Shown here: piece after piece, positions 9,607-17,168 of the stretch
How positions within the stretch are numbered: the stretch's first letter is position 1
Layout of the letters: every line of letters begins with the position of its first letter
From: Chitinophagales bacterium
Lineage (GTDB): Bacteria; Bacteroidota; Bacteroidia; Chitinophagales; CAIODY01
Length of the DNA: 45,908 nucleotides
Reading direction: 5' to 3'
Assembly: GCA_026461075.1 (NCBI GenBank)
Contig: JAPJNH010000054.1
Coordinates: 1 to 45,908 of the forward strand
Program-made: the position numbers and the translations under genes
Notes under the pieces: generated by a model
The model's database searches: none
The model's input: the letters and a program-made list of their open reading frames with translations, nothing else
What the model was told of the DNA's origin: nothing

Positions 9607-10137
9607 ATGAAGAAAACTAATAACGAAGATTTGGGTAGAATTAGTGTGGAGGAGTATAAAAATAGTCCGAAACACCCGATTGTCATTGTATTAGACAATA
9701 TCCGCAGTTTTCATAACGTAGGTTCGGTATTTCGTACGGCAGACGCCTTTCGTATCGAAGCCGTTTATCTATGTGGCTATACGCCTTGTCCGCCCCACCG
9801 TGATATCCACAAAACCGCTTTAGGAGCTACCGAAAGTGTTACCTGGGAATATCGCGAGAGCACGTTGGATGCAATTCATGAATTAAAAGGTCAAGGTTAT
9901 ACCGTTTATGGCGTTGAACAAGCAGAACCGAAAACGTATTTGAATGAGTTGCAAGTAAACGGTCCGATTGCTTTAGTCATGGGCAGCGAGGTGGGCGGCA
10001 TCGATGAAATAGCGCTTGCAGCATGCGACGCTTGCCTAGAGATTCCACAATGGGGCACCAAGCATTCTTTGAATATATCGGTAGCTACCGGAGTCGTGTT
10101 ATGGGAAGTGATTCGTCAGATCGACCCAAAACATTAA
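9607..10137 (+). CDS. TrmH/SpoU family RNA methyltransferase
   Basis: LDNIRSFHNVGSVFRTADAF, ALVMGSEVGGID, IPQWGTKHSLNISVATGVVLWE (SPOUT motifs 1-3). Confidence 0.92.
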   Translation: MKKTNNEDLGRISVEEYKNSPKHPIVIVLDNIRSFHNVGSVFRTADAFRIEAVYLCGYTPCPPHRDIHKTALGATESVTWEYRESTLDAIHELKGQGYTVYGVEQAEPKTYLNELQVNGPIALVMGSEVGGIDEIALAACDACLEIPQWGTKHSLNISVATGVVLWEVIRQIDPKH

Positions 10138-10604
10138 TCCAATTTCGGCAGTTCGAACTTCATATGTCGAGCAGCCACTTGTGGCAAAACAGCCACAGTA
10201 TGGCGCGACAAGCACATTAAATTACCGGATTCATCTGTAATTTTAATCTCCCAAATTTGGGTCATTCTTCCCAAGTGAATCGGCTTTGCTGTGCCGAGCA
10301 CATAACCTTCATGTTTCGTGCGAATGTGATTGGCATTAATCTCCAAACCAACCGCATAATTCACATCTTGGTCTAAACACAAGTTGGCAGCCAAGCTTCC
10401 GATTGTCTCCGCTAAGGCAACATTCGCTCCGCCATGTAAAAGTCCTGCGCTCTGGCGTGTACGCTGATCCACAGGCATTTTAGCGACTAGATAGTCGTTA
10501 CCCACTTCGACACATTCAATACCCAAAAGTTGAATCATATTGGTCATGAATAGCTCATTGATACGTTGCGGAGTGAGTTGGTATTTCCAAATAATGGTAG
10601 ACAT
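10134..10604 (-). CDS. Hotdog-fold thioesterase (PaaI/YdiI-like)
   Basis: QSAGLLHGGANVALAETIGSLAA; VGLEINANHIRTKHEGYV. Confidence 0.9.
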   Translation of the reverse strand: MSTIIWKYQLTPQRINELFMTNMIQLLGIECVEVGNDYLVAKMPVDQRTRQSAGLLHGGANVALAETIGSLAANLCLDQDVNYAVGLEINANHIRTKHEGYVLGTAKPIHLGRMTQIWEIKITDESGNLMCLSRHTVAVLPQVAARHMKFELPKLD

Positions 10605-10699
10605 AGCTAATTTTTTAACGGGGCGAAGATAATGCCTTTTATTGCAGGATACTATCCCAAGTAAATTGCGTATTTTCGCGCGAGCAATTCAGAAATTTT

Positions 10700-12811
10700 A
10701 TGTCGAAGCAACGTTTTCTTATTACGGCGGCCCTTCCTTATGCGAACGGTCCTATTCATATCGGTCATTTAGCAGGCTGTCATTTGCCTGCGGATATTTT
10801 TGCTCGATACAGGCGTATGCAAGGCGACGACGTATTGTTTATTTGCGGTACGGATGAGCATGGTGTACCTATCACCATTGCAGCCAAGAAAGAGAATACA
10901 ACGCCACAAGCCGTTGCTGATAAGTATCATGAGCTGATCGATGTTTCTCTATATAAGTTTGGCATTTCTTTCGACAACTTCTCAAGAACAACGAACCAAG
11001 TCCATAAGGACACGGCAGCGGAGTTCTTCACGCACCTTTACGATAAGGGACTTTTTATTGAAAAAGAAGAAGAGCAATTTTTTGATGAGCAGAACCAACA
11101 GTTTCTTGCCGACCGTTATATCATGGGCACTTGTCCGAAATGCGGTAACGACAGAGCTTACGGCGATCAATGTGAAAAATGTGGTAGCACTTTAAATCCG
11201 CGCGACCTCATCAATCCGCGTTCAACAATTTCTGACCAGGCATTGGTGATGAAGCCTACAAAGCATTGGTATATTCCATTAGATCAGTATGAGGCTTGGT
11301 TGAGAGAATGGATTTTGGAAGGTCATAAAGAATGGAAGACGAATGTATACGGTCAGTGTAAAAGCTGGATTGATGGCGGTTTGCAAGCACGTGCGGTGAC
11401 GCGTGATTTGGATTGGGGTATTCCTGTTCCTTTAGCAGATGCAAAAGGAAAGGTATTATACGTTTGGTTCGACGCACCGATAGGTTATATAAGCGCTACG
11501 AAAGAGATTACGAACGATTGGAAGAAATACTGGTGTAACGAAGACACACGTTTAATTCACTTCTTAGGAAAGGACAATATCGTGTTTCACTGTATCATCT
11601 TCCCTACCATGTTGAAAATGCATGGCGGTTTTGTATTGCCTGAAAATGTCCCTGCGAATGAGTTCTTGAATTTGGAAGGTGATAAAATCTCCACTTCTAG
11701 AAATTGGGCGGTTTGGTTGCATGAATATTTAGAAGAATTCCCAGAACAACAGGACGTCTTGCGTTATGTATTGGCTGCCAATGCGCCAGAGACGAAGGAC
11801 AATGATTTCACCTGGAAAGACTTCCAGGATCGCAATAACAGCGAGTTGGTTGCGATTTTAGGTAATTTCTTTAATAGAAGTTTAGTCTTAGCACATAAGT
11901 TTTGTGGTGGAAGAATTCCTGCCCATCATGTTTTATTCGATGGTCCTTTAGAGGAGCAATTATGGGGCGAAGTGGAGGCTGGCAAGCAGAAGATAGAGGC
12001 GGCGATGGCGCAGTATAAAATTCGTGAAGCCTTACAAGAGATGATGAACGTGGCACGCGCTGGTAATAAGTATCTAACGGAGTTAGAGCCTTGGAAAAAA
12101 GCAAAAGGTGATTACTATGTTGGCGAAACAGAGGAAGACCAATTACATAATAAATACTTAGTAGAAAATTGCCTATTCCACTGTTTACAGTTATCGGCGA
12201 ACTTGTCGATTTTGATGTATCCATTCATGCCATTTACGGCGAAGAAGATGTTGTTACATTTCAATATTGATAAGCGCGCAAATGAGTTATTGAAATGGGA
12301 GCATATTGGAAGAAAAGATTTATTGTCGACAAGATATATCATCAACAATCCTGTTTTGTTATTTAAGAAAGTAGAAGACGAACAGATTGCTGCGCAGATG
12401 GAGAAGTTGAATCAGCAGAAAATGGCAAGTGCAGCTGCAACTGCAGTGGTAAAGGAAGAGAGCGTGGCAACGGAGCCATTGAAAGCAGAAATCGCTTTTG
12501 ATGATTTCGCTAAAATGGATTTACGTGTAGGGACGATTATCGAGGCTGAGCGTGTACCGAAGGCGGATAAGCTTTTGAAGTTGACGGTCGATCTTGGTTT
12601 TGAAAAACGCACGGTGGTGAGTGGCATTGCCGCACATTACGCTCCTGAAGATATCATCGGTCAGCAGGTAACTTTGCTTGCGAATTTAGCTCCGCGAAAA
12701 ATGCGTGGCGTTGAAAGTCAAGGGATGATTTTAATGGCTGAAGATGCGGATGGCAAGTTGCAGTTTATGCAACCGAAAAATACGACTAGCAACGGCTCTA
12801 GCGTTGCTTAG
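10700..12811 (+). CDS. metG: Methionine--tRNA ligase with C-terminal tRNA-binding domain
   Basis: ITAALPYANGPIHIGHLAG, KMSKS-like DKISTSRNWAVW, zinc-binding CPKCGNDRAYGDQCEKCG, C-terminal DLRVGTIIEAERVPKADKLLKLTVDLG. Confidence 0.97.
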   Translation: MSKQRFLITAALPYANGPIHIGHLAGCHLPADIFARYRRMQGDDVLFICGTDEHGVPITIAAKKENTTPQAVADKYHELIDVSLYKFGISFDNFSRTTNQVHKDTAAEFFTHLYDKGLFIEKEEEQFFDEQNQQFLADRYIMGTCPKCGNDRAYGDQCEKCGSTLNPRDLINPRSTISDQALVMKPTKHWYIPLDQYEAWLREWILEGHKEWKTNVYGQCKSWIDGGLQARAVTRDLDWGIPVPLADAKGKVLYVWFDAPIGYISATKEITNDWKKYWCNEDTRLIHFLGKDNIVFHCIIFPTMLKMHGGFVLPENVPANEFLNLEGDKISTSRNWAVWLHEYLEEFPEQQDVLRYVLAANAPETKDNDFTWKDFQDRNNSELVAILGNFFNRSLVLAHKFCGGRIPAHHVLFDGPLEEQLWGEVEAGKQKIEAAMAQYKIREALQEMMNVARAGNKYLTELEPWKKAKGDYYVGETEEDQLHNKYLVENCLFHCLQLSANLSILMYPFMPFTAKKMLLHFNIDKRANELLKWEHIGRKDLLSTRYIINNPVLLFKKVEDEQIAAQMEKLNQQKMASAAATAVVKEESVATEPLKAEIAFDDFAKMDLRVGTIIEAERVPKADKLLKLTVDLGFEKRTVVSGIAAHYAPEDIIGQQVTLLANLAPRKMRGVESQGMILMAEDADGKLQFMQPKNTTSNGSSVA

Positions 12812-12816
12812 TGGCT

Positions 12817-12888
12817 GGCCTCGTAGTTCAATGGATAGAACGGAAGTTTCCTAAACTTTAAATACAGGTTCGATCCCTGTCGAGGCTA
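12817..12888 (+). tRNA. tRNA-Arg (anticodon CCT)
   Basis: GGCCTCG/CGAGGCT acceptor, anticodon stem GAAGT/ACTTT with loop TTCCTAA, T arm ACAGGTTCGATCCCTGT; CCA not encoded. Confidence 0.93.
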
Positions 12889-12896
12889 CATTGTAT

Positions 12897-13250
12897 ATGC
12901 CACGGTTCGTCCCGAACTCCCGAAACTTCGGGACGGGACCCAATGCAACGGTTCGTGTCCCCACGAACCGTAATAATTTCAAAAAAACAATTAATTATAA
13001 TGCATTCAATATGGATCGTGAGACACGAACCATAACGGTTTATCATGCCACGGTTCGTCCTGAACTCCCGAAACTTCGGGACGGGACTCAATGCAACGGT
13101 TCGTGTCCCCACGAACCGTAATAATTTCAAAAAAAAACAATTAATTATAATGCATTCAATATGGTTCGTGAGACACGAACCATAACGGTTTTTAATGCAA
13201 TGGTTGGTCCCGAACTCCCGAAACTTCGGGACGGGACACCACGAACCGTA
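12897..13250. repeat. REP-like palindrome array, left side (about 2.4 tandem units of 148-150 bp)
   Basis: Unit order C (GTCCCGAACTCCCGAAACTTCGGGACGGGAC: 12909-12939, 13057-13087, 13207-13237) - A (ACGGTTCGTGTCCCCACGAACCGT: 12948-12971, 13096-13119; right arm only 13240-13249) - spacer - B (ATGGTTCGTGAGACACGAACCAT: 13011-13033 with one change, 13161-13183). Confidence 0.95.
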
Positions 13251-13317
13251 AAATTATACTGCACAAAACAATATCTAGACCAATTGTCACGTTATATAGG
13301 TAATTAAAATTAATAAC

Positions 13318-13875
13318 GTGAATAGCAAGAAGTCAATAAGGCGGAAATCATATACTGAACCAGGTAAACTTTACTTTTTCACAGCAACAATAAATCAGTG
13401 GGAGCGTCTATTTGAGTTAGAGAGAAATAAAGAAATTGTAATCGAATGTTTGCAACATCTATCAAACACGAATAAAATAAGAGTTTATGGTATTGTAATA
13501 ATGCCTACGCATCTGCATATAATATGGCAAATTCTAGAATCAAACAACAAAGAATCCCCACAAACAACATTTTTAAAATTCACAGCGCATGCATTTCTAA
13601 AAACTATTAAAGACAAAAAGAAACAATTGTTAAGTAATTATAGAGTCAATGCAAACAACAAACGTTATGCATTCTGGCAAAGAGATTCACTTGCTTTCGA
13701 ATTAACAAAGAGAAAAACAGCATTAACAAAATTAAATTACATTCACAACAACCCTATTGCTAAACACTGGCGACTAGCAAGCTCACCTGAGGAATACAAA
13801 TATTCATCTGCACAATTTTACAAGAATGGAGAAAACAATTTTTCATTTCTGAAGCACATCATTGAAGTTATTTAG
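13318..13875 (+). CDS. REP-associated tyrosine transposase (RAYT; Y1/HUH transposase_17-like)
   Basis: GKLYFFTATINQWERLF, HUH motif VIMPTHLHIIW, catalytic-Tyr region KLNYIHNNPIAKHWRLASSPEEYKYSSA; GTG start. Confidence 0.93.
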   Translation: MNSKKSIRRKSYTEPGKLYFFTATINQWERLFELERNKEIVIECLQHLSNTNKIRVYGIVIMPTHLHIIWQILESNNKESPQTTFLKFTAHAFLKTIKDKKKQLLSNYRVNANNKRYAFWQRDSLAFELTKRKTALTKLNYIHNNPIAKHWRLASSPEEYKYSSAQFYKNGENNFSFLKHIIEVI

Positions 13876-13887
13876 ATTGAATTTGAA

Positions 13888-14229
13888 ATGGTTCGTGAGC
13901 CACGAACCATAACGGTTTATCATGCAACGGTTCGTTTTTCTTGCCACGGTTCGTGTCCCCACGAACCGTAATAAATTCAAAAAAAAACGATTAATTACTT
14001 CAAGATGGTTCGTGAGACACGAACCAATACATATTTCCTTTACAACACCCCATTACTCTTATAAAACAAAATACTCTTGCCACGGTTCGTGTCCCCACGA
14101 ACCGTGATAATTTCAAAAAAAACAATTAATCACAATACATTCAAGATGGTTCGTGAGACACGAACCATAACGGTTTTTCATGCCGCGGTTCGTCCCGAAC
14201 ATTCGGGACATTACGTAAGACACGAACCA
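13888..14229. repeat. REP-like palindrome array, right side
   Basis: B 13888-13910, A 13946-13969, B 14005-14027, A 14082-14105, B 14146-14168, short C-like hairpin GTCCCGAA-CA-TTCGGGAC 14192-14209, B remnant 14217-14229. Confidence 0.95.
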
Positions 14230-14242
14230 TTACATATTTCCT

Positions 14243-15163
14243 TTACAACACCCCTTTACTCTTGTAAAACAAAATACTACGCTTAATCCCCTCTTCTACC
14301 CCAAAGGACAGGGAAGAATTATGCGGAACATATTCTACCTTATTGGAAATGGCATTTAGTTTATTAATTCCTACGCTTCGAAAAAGACGAATTAAAAAAC
14401 TAGGAATACGAACAAGTCTATTGGGATGTGATAAGCTTTGCGCAAGCAAGGTGTAAAAATCTTTCAAGGACATCGCTGTACCAACATTGCGTATTTCGAG
14501 ATTTGTAGTGCTATCGAAGGCGGATTTTATCTCTTCCACTAAATCTTTAACGTAGACGTAGTTAACCATCGCCCCTTCACTATAAATAGCTGGTCGGCCT
14601 TTTTGTAATTGCTGACAGAGATTCAATAAAGCATTGAATGGATGATGTTCGCCAAATACATTGGTCGGACGAAGGATGCAACAATTGATTTGGCCAGCGT
14701 GTGCTGCTTTCGATAGAATCTCTTCCGACTTCAACTTCGTTATTTCATATCGGTTCTTTGGATCGCAGGGATAGAATTCATCCACTAAAACAGTTTTGGC
14801 TGCGTATTGCATACCCACCACCCCAACACTACTCAAATGAAGTATTTTAGGCACCTGACAAAACACCGCTGCATCTGCTAAATTTTGCACCCCAATAATA
14901 TTACTCGCCTCCATCATCGACTCATTACGAATTTCAGCGGCTATATTCACTACTAAATCTTGTCCAGCGAACGCACGTTTCAAACTTTCAACATCCGCTA
15001 AATCAGCCACAACTTGTTCGCACTTACTAAAATCAGCCCACGTAGATTTTGAAAAGCTTCTACTAATAATTCTAACATTATATCGGTTGTAGTCGATACT
15101 TTCTAAAAAGTGCTGTCCGACAAAACCCGTTGCTCCGGTAATTACTAGGTTAAATTTAGCCAT
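14243..15163 (-). CDS. NAD-dependent epimerase/dehydratase family protein
   Basis: VITGATGFVGQHFLESI Rossmann motif; YEITKLKSEEIL (YxxxK); NVFGEHH. Confidence 0.9.
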   Translation of the reverse strand: MAKFNLVITGATGFVGQHFLESIDYNRYNVRIISRSFSKSTWADFSKCEQVVADLADVESLKRAFAGQDLVVNIAAEIRNESMMEASNIIGVQNLADAAVFCQVPKILHLSSVGVVGMQYAAKTVLVDEFYPCDPKNRYEITKLKSEEILSKAAHAGQINCCILRPTNVFGEHHPFNALLNLCQQLQKGRPAIYSEGAMVNYVYVKDLVEEIKSAFDSTTNLEIRNVGTAMSLKDFYTLLAQSLSHPNRLVRIPSFLIRLFRSVGINKLNAISNKVEYVPHNSSLSFGVEEGIKRSILFYKSKGVL

Positions 15164-15260
15164 GTCACAAAATACGCAAATTGAGCGCGTTAAAAAAAAT
15201 GATAATTAGGCCCATTTGGAAGCGTAACATAAGTTACCGAACTTAAAACATCAAAACAAT

Positions 15261-15268
15261 TACCTTTG
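15261..15268 (+). promoter_or_regulatory. Bacteroidota -7 element TACCTTTG upstream of trxA
   Basis: TAnnTTTG match 17 nt before the ATG; no clear -33 TTG at the usual spacing. Confidence 0.5.
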
Positions 15269-15284
15269 TTAAAACAAAAAGAAC

Positions 15285-15662
15285 ATGGCTACGACACAAC
15301 TAAACGAGGAAACCTTTAAGGAACTTATTTTCAACTACGATACACATCAGGATTGGGCCTATAAAGGCGCATTACCTGCTATTATAGATTTCTATGCTGA
15401 TTGGTGTGGTCCCTGTAAAATGGTGGCTCCGATTTTGGAGGAACTTTCGGATGAATATGCAAGTAAAATCAACATCTATAAAATCGATACGGAAGCACAG
15501 TTAGAATTGGCGCAAGTTTTCGGGATTCAAAGCATCCCTTCCTTTTTATTCATTGATGCGAACGGCAAACCGATGATGCAGGCAGGAGCCTTTCCTAAAA
15601 GCTCTTTTAAGAAAATAATTGAAGAGTATTTAATCAATCCTCCGCAAGAAAATGCTGAATAA
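15285..15662 (+). CDS. trxA: Thioredoxin
   Basis: IIDFYADWCGPCKMVAPILEEL active site; FGIQSIPSFLFI cis-Pro. Confidence 0.95.
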   Translation: MATTQLNEETFKELIFNYDTHQDWAYKGALPAIIDFYADWCGPCKMVAPILEELSDEYASKINIYKIDTEAQLELAQVFGIQSIPSFLFIDANGKPMMQAGAFPKSSFKKIIEEYLINPPQENAE

Positions 15663-15664
15663 TT

Positions 15665-15688
15665 AATGGAGCCTAAGGGCTCCATTTT
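15665..15688 (+). terminator. Rho-independent terminator of trxA
   Basis: ATGGAGCC-TAAG-GGCTCCAT followed by TTT. Confidence 0.8.
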
Positions 15689-15759
15689 ACTTTATAAAAT
15701 AGTTAACTGCAATACCCTGTTAAACTAATGAATAAAAAATTAGTCCTACCTTAACACAC

Positions 15760-16323
15760 ATGCAAGAAAGTGATTTGGATATCGTTAAGCTCCGTCAAGG
15801 AGAGGCAAGCGCTTATGTCCAACTCTTGCATAAGTATCAGTCGAAAGTCTTTGCAACCTGCTACAAATACTTTTTGAATGAGGAGGATGCGAAAGATTTA
15901 ACGCAAGAGGTATTTATAGAAGTCTTTGAATCCGTTAAACATTTCAAAGAAGAGGCGCAATTGTCGACCTGGATTTTCCGCATCACTAGTAACAAATGCC
16001 TAGATGAGATTAAACGGAGGAATCGTAAAAAAAGACTTTCAAATATTGCCAATAAAATAGGTTTAGAAAGTCTACAAAATCTACTCACTAGCGATCAAAA
16101 CCTGGAAAAAGATTTGCTAGTAAAAGAAGAACTAAGGGTCGTTTTAATCGCTATGAATAAACTTACAAATCAGCAGCGAACGGCCTATACCTTGAGTAAA
16201 GTTGAATCTTACAGCACCAAAGAAATCGCAGAAATTCTTGCAATAAGTATTAGCGCTACTGAAGGGCTAATCAAGAGAGCGAAGCAGAAGTTATTAGAAG
16301 AATTGAAAAAAGATCAAAATTAG
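15760..16323 (+). CDS. RNA polymerase sigma factor, ECF subfamily
   Basis: DAKDLTQEVFIEVFESVKHFKEEAQLSTWIFRITSNKCLDEIKRR; region 4 YSTKEIAEILAISISATEGLIKRAKQKL. Confidence 0.93.
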   Translation: MQESDLDIVKLRQGEASAYVQLLHKYQSKVFATCYKYFLNEEDAKDLTQEVFIEVFESVKHFKEEAQLSTWIFRITSNKCLDEIKRRNRKKRLSNIANKIGLESLQNLLTSDQNLEKDLLVKEELRVVLIAMNKLTNQQRTAYTLSKVESYSTKEIAEILAISISATEGLIKRAKQKLLEELKKDQN

Positions 16324-16379
16324 CGCCTGATTTTATTGTAGTGGTCGTCTAAAGAATAATAAATCGACCCTAAAGCGCT

Positions 16380-16661
16380 ATGATAGAACCAAATAAAATC
16401 CTGTCTCTTTATGACAGAGAAAATAAATCGGAATCAAATTTAGAATTCGGCCAAATAATGGCGAAGCTAGATGCGAGCAAAAAAGCGAAATCAAAAACGA
16501 AAGCCATTTTTTTTATTGTTTCCCTATTTGTTATCGCAATTAATATCATGGGCATAAGTATGCTTGTGAGTAATTCTTCAAGCAACAAGTTGAAGTCCGA
16601 TTCAGCAAACGAATGGCAAACCATTTACTCTTCCTTACTAATTGATCAAAATCCAAACTAA
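16380..16661 (+). CDS. Small single-TM protein, possible anti-sigma factor
   Basis: Soluble N-terminus, one TM (AIFFIVSLFVIAINIMGISMLV), short C-terminus; directly downstream of the ECF gene. Confidence 0.55.
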   Translation: MIEPNKILSLYDRENKSESNLEFGQIMAKLDASKKAKSKTKAIFFIVSLFVIAINIMGISMLVSNSSSNKLKSDSANEWQTIYSSLLIDQNPN

Positions 16662-16663
16662 TT

Positions 16664-17164
16664 ATGGACTATATATCGAAGTATAAATTACTATTGCGAT
16701 TAGTTATTCTTCTCTTTATTCTAAATGGCACAACCATTGGTTTTATTGTTTGGCACAAATACAATAAACCAAAACGAGAACCGCATCTTTTTAAACAAAA
16801 GGAACGTTTTAGAGATGTTTCAGGCATTCTAAAAAAAGAACTCAATCTGGATAAAAACCAAATGCAACACTTTGAAAGCGTTAGAGAAAAATACTACCAA
16901 AAAGAAGTTCAATTGGCTAGTATAATCAAAGCGGAGAAAGATTCCATGAATGCAATCATGTTCAACAAAGTAAGTGATGAAAATTACTTAAAACAACTAG
17001 CGCATCGAATAGCAGGAAATGAAGAAGCGATGGAGTTATTGCGTATTGAACAGGCGAAAGAATTGAAGACCATTTGTAATGAAGAACAACAAGCCAAATT
17101 CGAAAACTTAGTGAAAGAAATACGTGATTATTTCCGTCCAGATAACCGCCCTAATCAAAAATAA
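16664..17164 (+). CDS. Membrane-anchored Spy/CpxP-like periplasmic heavy-metal-sensor-type protein
   Basis: N-terminal TM then ILKKELNLDKNQMQHFESVREKYYQKEVQLASII...EEQQAKFENLVKEIRDYF (LTxxQ-like helical pattern). Confidence 0.72.
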   Translation: MDYISKYKLLLRLVILLFILNGTTIGFIVWHKYNKPKREPHLFKQKERFRDVSGILKKELNLDKNQMQHFESVREKYYQKEVQLASIIKAEKDSMNAIMFNKVSDENYLKQLAHRIAGNEEAMELLRIEQAKELKTICNEEQQAKFENLVKEIRDYFRPDNRPNQK

Positions 17165-17168
17165 GCAA

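Larger units (their letters stand above)
12897..14281. mobile_element. RAYT/REP locus between tRNA-Arg/metG and an epimerase gene
   Basis: HUH transposase ORF flanked on both sides by the same A and B palindromes. Confidence 0.82.

Noticed and set aside
9588-9607. TGTCAG-N8-CTGACA inverted repeat at the start of the SpoU methylase gene
   Set aside because: Short 6-bp arms; no second copy or regulator nearby to support an operator.
12897-14229. CRISPR array
   Set aside because: Repeat units are ~140-150 bp with conserved inter-palindrome spacers, several palindrome types and no unique 30-40 bp spacers; no cas genes. Fits REP/BIME, not CRISPR.
12891-14286. ORFs 12891..13121, 12858..13130, 13922..14107 and 14077..14286 (NRNNFKKTINYN/VRVPTNRN-type peptides)
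   Set aside because: They are translations of the palindromic repeat units; arms read out as GSCPHEP/TVRVPTNRN. No coding evidence.
15725-15744. ACTAAT...ATTAGT short inverted repeat before the ECF gene at 15760
   Set aside because: Only 6-bp arms in AT-rich DNA; could be chance. No clear TAnnTTTG promoter beside it.
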